Assembly: GCA_003117195.1 (NCBI GenBank)
Contig: BDSI01000036.1
Location: forward strand, 333,960-397,959
DNA: 64,000 bases
DNA from: Eudorina sp. 2006-703-Eu-15
Taxonomy: Eukaryota; Chlorophyta; Chlorophyceae; Chlamydomonadales; Volvocaceae
Direction of reading: 5' to 3'
The notes beneath the pieces were generated by a model that was given only the letters and a program-made list of their open reading frames with translations, searched no databases and was not told where the DNA came from. The translations under genes were made by a program, and so were the position numbers. This document shows positions 55,501 through 64,000 of the stretch, in pieces. Positions within the stretch are counted from its first letter, which is position 1. Each line of letters begins with the position of its first letter.

Positions 55501-58500
55501 CCACACGGGCATGGATGGCCCCCGCCTTACCTCCGCGGATGTGCGGATGATGCCTTGGGACGTAGGCGGCCGTTACAAAGGCGCTTTTGTCGCGGCCAGC
55601 GAGCGGCCGGCCGCTTCCAGTGCCGGGCCGGGAACCCGCACCGTCCCGAACGTCGAAGGGGGGCGAGCTGCCACGGCGACGGCGGGGGCGTCGGCATCGT
55701 CCGCGACATCGTTGACGCCGCTCGGGGAGGCGGCGCTGGGGTCTCAGCGGGCATCATCGCAGGCACCAGCCCCGCCGGGACTGGCGTCGCTGGATTTCCT
55801 GACCGAGGAGCTGAGATCTGACGCGGACGGCAGTGGCAGCGATAGCGACAACGGCCGTGGTACTAGGCGCGATGGTGGCGGTGGTGGTGATGGCAGCGGT
55901 GGTGGTGGCGGCAGCGGCGGTGGTGGCGGCGGCTCCGCCGTCGCGGTCGCACCCACCGCGGACCGACAGCTGCCTGCCGCCGTCGGCGCACGAGCGGCCA
56001 GCGTGGCAGGCGGCTACGCAGCAGCAGCGCCAGCTCCTCCGTCCATGGACGAGGACGATCTGTTTGGGTTCGACTTCAGCTATGTGGCCCCAGTCGCGGC
56101 TCAGCCGCCGCTGCAGCTGCTGGCAGCGGGTGCAGTCACCACCTCAGCGCGGTTCGGGGACCACCGCCCGCTCTGGGCTCAGCAGCAGCAGCAGCAGCGA
56201 CAACAACCTCCTTGGCAAGAGCAGCAGCAGGAGCAACGGCCCCTGCGGCAGCAACAGAAATGGCGACAGCACGGAGCAGGCGTGGCGGCTACGGCCGGCC
56301 CCCCTAGCTTGCGGTCGCCCAGTCAGGCTCACAGTCGGGGCGCTGGCGGTGTTTCGAGCGGTACTAGTGAGGTGGGGGCAGGGACGCCGCACCGACAGGG
56401 CCCGGCGGAGAGGACGTGGGCCGAGGCCCGGCCCGCCCGGGCGGCAGCAGTGCCAGCTGCAGCTCCCGCAGTGCCGGCGGTGCAGTTCCGCAAAGTGACC
56501 CGTGGGTCGCCGCCACCAGTGGTCAGCGATGGCGATGGCACGGCGGAGGCCGCGGCAGCTGGCTCCGTTGTCGACACAGCGGGTGTGGCATCGCGCGTGG
56601 CGGCAGCACCATTGGCTGATGGGGGAGTGGGAGTCGCCGGCGGCGCTGCGAGCCCGCCGGCGATCGCCTTCCGGCGCGCGGCCCGGCGCGGCGAAGCGAG
56701 TGACGGGCGGGCGGGCAGTCGCGAGGGGGTCACGAGCGAGAGTGGCGAAGTCCTTCCGGACAGCGTCTCGGTTGCGGGCTACGCCAGTCAGCCGTGGGGC
56801 GTCGCCGAGGCGGGCAGCGGCAGCGGCAGCGCATCGCGTTTCGTGCAGGACCTCCTTGCACCGCGACGACTAACGCAACAGCAACAGCAGCAGCAGCAGC
56901 AGCCTGACGGCGGTGAAAGCGGCAGAAGCAGCTTGGACGGCTCGGGGCAGGCATCGAGGGCGCGGGTTGGCGGTGGCGCGGACGGCGCCCAAGGCGGCGC
57001 TGTGGCCGGTCGACGGGGTGGCGGCTACCTGACGCCGATGCATGACGCGCTGCCTGAGCCCCCAATGCACGCGACGCCGGGCCCAAGGCAGCCGCCGCCA
57101 GGTGGGTAGCGAACGGCACACCCCTGCCCTGGTGGGCGTTGGAGGATGACGACGCGGAGGGCACATCTGGGTGCGAAGCCCACATCGGACGGCGGAGGAT
57201 CACAGAATCTATCCACCCATTTATCCGTAGGGGCATCACATTTATGGGACGGTCACAAAAATTACTGCGGGGCCTAAGATGTCGTTGTTGTAAAGCCGGC
57301 ACCCGGCCCCTGTGTCCGATGTGGCGGTCACCCCCTACCATGCCCCGGCCGCCATGTGTTCATGAAAGGGCCATGGCCTCATTGAACTAAGTTTGGTCGG
57401 TGCACAAGAGCACGTTCGACGTCACTATCAGCTGAACCGCGTTTCAAAGAGTGCTGCCGCTTGCGGTGCCCGTGTGAACTGCGCCAATGCCAGGCGGCTG
57501 GAAGCCCCGGGGCAGCTCCGAGACCACACTGTTTGTGAAGGGCCTCGACCCGGCGCAAGGGGAGGACCGGCTGCGGGAGGCGCTGATGCAGGTATGTGTG
57601 TGTTTATGTGTTTACGTGTGTGTGTGTGTGTGTGTGTGTCTCTCGGTTGGCGCCTCTGTATGACCTTGTCAGGGTTGTGGGCGGATTTCGACTTCGCTGC
57701 GGCGGCAGGGCGGCGACGGCGGCGGCTGCACAAGAAGCTCCCCCGCAGACGCTGCACATGGAGATGCGCCCATGTGCGGTCACGGATAGCAACTGCCCCG
57801 GGTTCCGAGGCTGTTTGTTCAGCAGGTCTCCGGGTCTGTTTCCGACCTGTCACTCCTTGCCCTGACCTCCGTTGTGTCCCGTGGGGCGCTGCTCGCAGCT
57901 CTTCTCGTCGGCGGGCCGCATCCAGCAGGTGGGTCCGGGCAGCCTGGGGGAGGGGGGGTCCCGGCTGGCCCTTGCGCGGAAACACGCGGCGGAGGTCTGC
58001 GCAAGGGCACTGGTGCACAAGCTGGGAACAGGATGCGGTCTGCGCGCGATGCCTCCGTGCTGGGTTGGGGCGCGCGGGCCGTCTGCAGAGCGGCTGCCAG
58101 GACGGGACGAGGGCAGCAACGGGAAGGCCAGGGGGCGAGGCGCGCGACACGCTTCGCGCCCAACGCCCAGAGTGGTAAATCGGACTACCGCACAGGTTCC
58201 GCGCCTGTTAGGAGTCGGCTGTTTGTGGAATGCGAGGACTTCAATGGTCCTCAGGGCGTAACGCGTGACCCTGCGCCTTGCTGTGGCCCTGGCGCCTGGC
58301 CCCGCAGATCCGGTTGCCCTCTGACCAGCGGCGGCTGCCCAAGGGAATCGCCTACGTGGTCTTCGAGAGCCCCGAGGAGAAGGTGCGTTGCCCCCGGGAA
58401 AGCGGGAACCGGGATGCCAATGCAACAAGGGGACGCCAGTGCAACAAGGGGGTGGAAACGAATCGGTTGGCGACTTGGCTAGGGGAAACAATGGTCGGCG

Positions 58501-58741
58501 GCACTTGTGACGGATCGTGCTTGTCGCTCCCGGTGAACCCATTTTTGGATCGGGGTTAGCACCCACTCGACTGGCGTTTCGATGAGTTGGGGCTCAGGGT
58601 CAGCCCGAGGGACGTTCTTCCCAACCCCCCATTTCTGTGGGACTGTGCTCCACCCCGCAGGGTCGCGCGGTGTCGCTGGACGGGTCCCGGCTGTTGGGCC
58701 GCGTTATCCGAGTGGACACCGATGTGGGTCGGCCCTCCTAG
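52557..58741 (+). CDS. Large low-complexity protein with AT-hook-like motifs and C-terminal RRM
   Basis: Seven exons with matching phases: 52557-53733, 54264-55199, 55476-57101, 57494-57591, 57899-57928, 58308-58382, 58661-58741 (TAG), giving 1340 residues. The start MTAATCTCASRASAAAAF is Ala/Ser/Arg-rich and transit-peptide-like. Most of the protein is Ala/Gly/Ser-rich and likely disordered. Basic AT-hook-like motifs occur at KRRPKRS (~151), RRGRPRAS (~260) and RRRGRPLTG (~386). Poly-Gln runs occur near residues 930 and 1170. Exons 4-7 encode one RRM (~1253-1335) with RNP2 LFVKGL, a 10-residue microexon LFSSAGRIQQ, RNP1 KGIAYVVF and SLDGSRLLGRVIRV. It should bind RNA, and possibly AT-rich DNA. 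Compartment and target are unknown. The RRM exons are firm. The joining of the three large low-complexity exons rests on phase and splice consensus. Confidence 0.75.
55334..55382 (+). repeat. Intronic 45-bp element, copy 10 (sense)
   Basis: GCTCTGGCAGCAGCGCAG, then TCTACCAATTTCCTATACCC, lies in the intron 55200-55475 of the RRM-protein gene. It is in the sense orientation, about 93 nt before the next exon. This is the only copy in a plus-strand gene, and its orientation follows that gene. Confidence 0.75.
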
Positions 58742-60803
58742 TGCCTAGCTCCGCAACCAGGAACCTGGATACCGCGGCTTGCGGCGGCCGCAGCCCCCAA
58801 CTCGCAGCGCCGCGTGCTGTGGGTGCAGACTGGCGTACAAGAGCGGGGCCAGGGACGGGGTCGGGGTCGGGAGTCGGCGAGGTTCCGGCGCACCGGTGCA
58901 TCGCGCCGCTCCGGGCAGCGAGCACCGTGCACCCTGAAGCCGTCGGTGGATGAAGTGTTCGTAATTGTTGCGAAGGGCGCGGCGCACGATCTATTGACCG
59001 GCCTAGTTGCGGTTTCAGCAATGTCCGGCCCGGAGAGCGTCAAGTCACTGCACTCCACGCGTTGCAGTGCCGAGTGAATTCCGTTCGTGTGGCCCTGTAC
59101 TGAACGGGTTTGAGACTCCTCGGGTTATCTCGGGGCAGGCGATGGCGTGCTGACGCGCGGAGAGGCTGCGTGCACGGCAGGGGATTTACGTTTGTCATTC
59201 TCATTCTGATGTGGCGGAGACCTTGAGTGAAGCAGTGGGTAGGTGCACGCTAGACACCAAGAGCAGAGAAGTAGTCGCTATCGCGAGGTTGCGGAGTTTT
59301 GCTTTCACGCGTGCGGGTGGCGTGTGGGTGGCGGTGTACAGCGGCTGGGCTAGAGGGTTCGAGAGAAACAGAAACGAACCCGGGCACACCGGATGGGATA
59401 GGCAGCGATGAGGTTTACTGCATACGTCATCTGGGTGAGTATTGGGCGGGTCGTTTGCGTCCGTGGATCGTGGAAAGCATGGGCGCGCCGTGCAGGCTTT
59501 GCATCCTGGAAAGTGCTCCTTGTAGTGCCTCAACTGATGTCATGTGCATGTGACCACAATGCGGTATTGTCGTGATACCGTCAACACACCGACTCCTGAA
59601 CCTGAGCCTTGCAGGCGCCACATGCTGTCGCCACCGTCAGGTGGCAGAGCGTGTGCCCCCCGATCAGTCCACCGCGTGACTGCCAGGCCTGGATCCCTTC
59701 AGAGTCCCACGTGACGTGACGTGGTCGGTTGGCAGCCCCAGGTAGGGTTTGGTCTGAATCGAGATATGCGCGCTGGAAGGCCCTTTCCAGAGTGCCACGA
59801 CCACCAGGGAGCATGACGCCTCCGGCCCTCTATCCCTCTCACTGCCCCCAGCGGAGTTGTGCCGTGCGTCATATGCATATCCTGCTGTCTCAAGCCTTTC
59901 CGATCTTGTTGTGCGTAGTGGAATATGTAGGATTGAGATTTGGAGATGGCGAGGTGGGCTTCTCTGTGAGTGCAGCGAGGGCCGTCTCGGCCTTGCCGTA
60001 TCCTGCCGTACTTGTCACGGGCCCTGCACTGGTATGGTACCTTATGGCTGGTTGTGACGTCCCTTCCATGGACAAGCCGGTTGCAAAAGTCATGGCTTCG
60101 ATTCAAGGCAACATGGCCGTTAAGGAGCCGATACTCTTTGCTGAACCCCTGCAGCGACTTACCGTTGGCAAATTGCAGAGTGTCAGCAATGAACTGGGAT
60201 CGTGGCTATATGGTCTACTCTCCGAATGAGCGAGCCGGTGCATTTGAACTCGTGTTACAAAGCTGCCGCGATATGCTTTCAGTTAATTTACCCGTCGTCC
60301 GTATCCTTCAAATTGACGTGGACTGCTTTGAAGAGTTGTAGTCTTCCTCAATCAAAGTAATATACACAAGTGCTTATCATGTGCGCACAGGATGGGTCAA
60401 AGCTTAAGGGGCCGTCTGTAGAGGGGTAAGGAAACCCTTCACCTTTGAACGTTTCAAAGTTTTTCGCTCTGATCTCACAAATTATAATTAAGCAAACGCC
60501 GATCAGCGCAAGATGGAGCGAAACTATGTGGTAGGTGATCCTCCTGTGTTCACGGCTCTTGGCAAAGGTACAAACCACATGCTATACTTACTGTATAGGG
60601 ACAAGGAGGATATTCTGGAAACGCGCAGGGTGCTATGATCTCGTCAGGTGAGGGGCCGCGGGTCTGCGACACGGCATGCCGCTGACAACGACAATTTTCC
60701 TTTTGCAGTGATTCATCAATATCAGGATCCGTGAACTGTAGCCTTCGCCCTAAACATTATCTCGCATCATGCCTTGCCCCTGCCAGGCCGGCGAGCCGGC
60801 ACG
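58742..60803. other. Intergenic region
   Basis: Between the RRM gene and the zinc-finger gene, same strand. No supported exon. Open frames of up to about 165 codons near 59.7-60.2 kb lack an early ATG and motifs. The 60.2-60.7 kb part is AT-richer, as expected of a promoter and 5' UTR. Confidence 0.45.
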
Positions 60804-63800
60804 ATGAGGCCATCATCGGGGGAGGACACCGGCTACTCGCCTTCTGGGTCAGATGTTAGTGGGTCTCACGTGCCGCGCTTCGGGCGAAGAGCCTCTCCAG
60901 GCGGCACACCAACAGGTGGGCTCAGAGTACCCGCACAACGGAGCGGTACATGACGGGCACCCGGGGGCCGTACAGCTCCCGCGCAATTGAGCAACGCGCA
61001 TGAGTCTGTCCCTCAAAGTCGGCACCAGCAATGCGTTCACAACGGCGCCGGCTGTGCAGCGGCGTAGAAACCGCGGTTCCCAAGAGTCGCAAGCTCGCAA
61101 CCCTGAAGAGCTGGCTCCAGGCGCTGTGGCAGCGGCATAGATCCACAAACCTGTAGAGCGCTCTCTCGCACCACAGCTGTCTTCCGCTGAGCAGCGGACC
61201 CACATCAGCCCCGGCCCAATGTCCCGGTCCGGTGCAGGCGGGGGAATGGAGATGGATCCGCCCAAGTACATGCCGGCCAGCCGCCCGGCGGCAGCCGCGG
61301 CCATCCCTCGCGGCCCCCCTCCGGGGCCTGGCCCCAGCGCCGCTGCGGGGTCTGCGGGTGCAGCGGGCGGCGGGGGCGGCATGAGCAGCAAGCTGGCGGG
61401 GTTGCAGCGGCTGAAGGAGGCTTCCAACGCGCGCCTCGCCAGTCGGATTCCGTCAGCTAATGGACGGAGCGGAGGTGAGGTGGTGGCGTGATGGGCAGTG
61501 AAGCTCCGGCCGCAGACCTGCAGCAACGGGTATGTGTCGGCAGGCAACGTAATGCAGGTTGACCAGAACAATGGGAGCAAAATATCCCGCGGTGGGGGCA
61601 TTGGGGGACTATCACCACATACATTATTCCGTTTGGGGTCCGCTGTAACGTTCATTCATTCATTCATTATATGCTACATGCTGCAAGGTTCTGTGTGGGC
61701 GGGCCGGTGTTGATGTCTCGTCCAAACGGTAACCGGATGGGCGTCTGGACCTGGCCGGGGAGCAAGTGGCAGGCGGCGGTGGTGAGAAACGCTGTGACCG
61801 GCTGTGACCGGCTGTGACCGGCTTGGTGCACGCGGATCTGCCTCACCACCGGGTGCCGGTAGGCATCGTCTTGCGGAGCCCGAGGCCCGACCGTGACGGG
61901 TACGGGTCTTGCCGGTCGGGCCTCGGGCTTTGCAGGTGATGGGCTGATCTACCCACCCACCCACCCACCCGCCGTCCCATTCTCTCCGCCGGCAACCATG
62001 CGCAGGCGACGCGGGCTATGTGCCGTCGGCGATGTCCAACGCGCCGCCAGCCCGCACCCTGCCGGCGCGAACGAACTCAGGCGGTAGGAGCGGAAGCAGT
62101 GGCATCAGCAGCGGTGGCGGCGGTTACGGCAGCTTCGGTGGGGCTGCGCCGTCGGCTCGCTCCGCGTCGACGGGGCCAGCGATGGCGGCCGCGGGCCGTC
62201 CATCATCAGGCCGCTCCACAGGCCCCGGCGCTCCTCCCGCGCCAAGCCGGCCGTCGTATGGCAGCTCGTCAGCGGCGTCAGCAGCGGGCGCCCGCGGCGG
62301 CGCTGCTAATTACGGCGGCTCGGCCTCCGGCAGCAGCAGGCAACAACCAGCCGCCGCGCCGGCTGCCGCGCCAGTAGCCGCGCGGCGGCCTGTCCCCGCC
62401 GCGGCACCGCCGCCGCAGCCCGCCGCACGGGCTCCCCCACCGCCACCGGCTTCACAGCACCACCACCATCACCAGCACCAGGGTGGCGACGAGTACGGGT
62501 ACAGCGGCGGCGGTGGCTTTGGCGGTGGAGGCGGTGGCTTTGGCGGCGGCGGCGGTGGCTTCGGGAGCTCGGGCGCCCTACCCCCGGAAGCCATGGACCC
62601 GGATGCCGTGGGCCCGTCGGTGCAGTGCCCAACCTGCGGCCGCAATTTCAATGAACAGGCTTACTCCAAGCACGCAAAGGTGCGCGGCGGATGAGGTGGT
62701 GAACGGGGCGGAGAAGTGGAGCCAGGTTGACCTCTGACTGGCTGGTAGGCTGGCAGTAGTTCTGGCCTGGGATGGACCGATGGCCTCAGGCAGTGCCGCC
62801 ACAGCATGACGCCTCGGTTTGGGCCGTGTGGCTGCGCGGTTGGGTTGTGGCCACGGGTAGCGGGATGCGGATGCAGTGACGATTGGGCGAGAGCTAGGAG
62901 CGGGACCGGGTGCGGCGGGCTTGGGCTGGACTGGCGGTACGGAGACGGGACAGCACGGGAGCGGCGGCCGCGGTAGCGACAGCGGAATCCTCACCGTGGC
63001 CGTGAGGTTGTGCCGAACCTCCTGTTCGTGGGATGGTCTGTGGATGAGCCCGGACATGTCCCGCGGGTCGGCGCGACGCGTCCGCCCGGGGTTTCCTCAT
63101 TATTCTGTATGCAGTGGGTTCATGGTGGCGGGGTTGTGGTTGCTGGGGCGCAACAAGGAGCAGGGGATCCCGCGCTGCATGCTCGGAGAGCTGGCCACGG
63201 CTGCCAGAGGGTAGGGCCATGGGCGGCATCCGCTGGCGTCGCCGCGAGCCCGTTACCGCCGGTGAGGGCGATGTACTCACTAGACCGCCACCTACGCCAC
63301 TCATCCCATTAATGTATCGGGAGCCTCGTCACACGGCCCCGAGCTGACGGATACACGGCCCGGCCTCGTCCCGGCCCACCCGCCGCCGCTGCCCACAGAT
63401 TTGCGAGAAGGTGTTCGCCACCAAGCGGAAGCCCGTCAACATGGCGGCCAAGCGCTTGGAAGGTGCGGCGGGGCGGGGCGCGGAAAGGGCCCTGGGCTGC
63501 AAGCCCATGCACTCACGGCTCTGAAATGGGCCGCAGCACTGCTTACGTGCTGTCTGCCGTCTCTCTTCGGCGCAGACCGGACTCGACCCTGAGCGATGCA
63601 CCCGTGGTGCACTAGACCACACGCAAGCGGGGCCGCTTGGCTTTACAAGAGGTCTGAGCAGGGGTCCGCGTCGTCACGCCAACGCCACGACTGCCCTCGC
63701 CGTGTCCGCTTTCCCCCACCAGGTAGTGAGGCTGTCAAATTCTTCGACCTTAAGAAGGGTATGCCTAAGTCAGAGGCGAAGCCTGCGGCGGCGGCCCCAG

Positions 63801-64000
63801 GGCGGGGACCCGCGGCGCGCGCGGCAGGTCTGGACGACCGCCCACTTCCGGGCTCCAAGGTCAGGGGGAGGGAGACAGGCAGGGAGACAGGCAGGCAGGG
63901 AGGAAGGCAGGGAGGCAGGCAGGCAGGGAGGGAGGAAGGCAGGGTGGTGGCCGTGCAGTGCATCCGGCGGTCTCCATTCCAGCCTGCATCGTGGGCTTGA
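60804..64000 (+). CDS. ZC2HC1-type (zf-C2HC_2) zinc-finger protein
   Basis: Exons 60804-60915, 61238-61474, 62006-62679, 63399-63462, 63723-63859 and probably 63983-64000; phases agree, about 413 residues. The start MRPSSGEDTGYSPSG and the next exon (DPPKYMPASRP, KLAGLQRLKEASNARLAS) are followed by a long Gly/Ser/Ala/Pro-rich spacer with a His run and GGGGFGG repeats. The C-terminus has one C2HC finger, CPTCGRNFNEQAYSKHAKIC (C-x2-C-x11-H-x3-C, split by an intron after HAK), then EKVFATKRKPVNMAAKRLEG and SEAVKFFDLKKG. This is the characteristic finger plus KRK tail of ZC2HC1-family proteins. Role unknown. The last exon (PASWA, then TGA) coincides with the window edge and may be wrong. The family usually continues with a Trp-containing tail, so the true 3' end may lie outside. 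Confidence 0.78.
61632..61669 (+). repeat. (ATTC)n-tailed retroposon-like end, copy 4
   Basis: TTTGGGGTCCGCTGTAACGT then TCATTCATTCATTCATTAT, the same end and tail as at 7585-7630. It lies in the intron 61475-62005 of the zinc-finger gene. Confidence 0.7.
61790..61827. repeat. CTGTGACCGG tandem repeat, intronic
   Basis: About four near-perfect head-to-tail units of GCTGTGACCG in the intron 61475-62005 of the zinc-finger gene. Confidence 0.8.
63864..63950. repeat. GGCAGGGA-type tandem array, intronic
   Basis: Units of GGGAGACAGGCA and GGCAGGGAGG alternate through the last modelled intron of the zinc-finger gene (63860-63982). Confidence 0.75.

Noticed and set aside
59729..60229. 166-codon open frame on the plus strand
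   Set aside because: Begins at a non-ATG codon, shows no domain, and lies in the upstream region of the zinc-finger gene.
1..64000. CRISPR arrays, bacterial operons or prophage
   Set aside because: No regularly spaced direct repeats with unique spacers, and the genes are spliced and eukaryotic.

Overview
This window is nuclear DNA of a GC-rich volvocine (chlorophycean) green alga of the Chlamydomonas/Gonium/Volvox type. The genes are intron-rich, with GTGAGT/GTGCGT donors and CAG acceptors. Proteins carry long Ala/Gly/Ser/Pro-rich low-complexity stretches, two secreted proteins carry pherophorin-like Pro-rich linkers, and several proteins start with transit-peptide-like sequences. The exact species cannot be fixed from the sequence. 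All gene models were built by hand from reading frame, splice consensus, phase and homology to remembered families. Nothing was searched or computed.

Layout: (1) 687-6772 (-) encodes an 854-residue protein with tandem 'MPxxxxL..aGRxDL...GG..VA..LG....W...l..EL' repeats. (2) 9438-15660 and 19397-25421 (+) are tandem paralogues encoding secreted papain-family cysteine peptidases. Each joins a PAN-like N-terminal region, the peptidase, a Pro-rich linker and Cys-rich CGDGxC repeats. (3) 27776-31028 (+) encodes plastid phosphoserine phosphatase. (4) 35173-51544 (-) is a 16-kb, 18-exon P2B (plasma-membrane type) Ca2+-ATPase gene, inflated to about 1929 residues. A tRNA-Gln(CUG) gene with an intron lies inside one of its introns on the opposite strand. 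(5) 52557-58741 (+) encodes a 1340-residue low-complexity protein with AT-hook-like motifs and a C-terminal RRM. It is divergently oriented from the ATPase gene. (6) 60804-64000 (+) encodes a ZC2HC-type zinc-finger protein whose 3' end meets the window edge.

The genes do not form one pathway. They are ordinary neighbours in a eukaryotic genome: serine biosynthesis, Ca2+ export, secreted proteolysis and nucleic-acid binding. The intergenic stretches 6773-9437, 15661-19396, 25422-27775, 31029-35172 and 58742-60803 hold no gene I can support.

The most unusual material is repetitive. A short (~45-bp) element recurs at least ten times, almost always inside introns, mostly in the sense orientation and often 20-150 nt upstream of a 3' splice site, in three different genes. 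There are also dispersed (ATTC)n-tailed retroposon-like ends, a ~250-bp MITE with terminal inverted repeats, a ~200-bp element present in two inverted copies 12 kb apart, and several intronic minisatellites.
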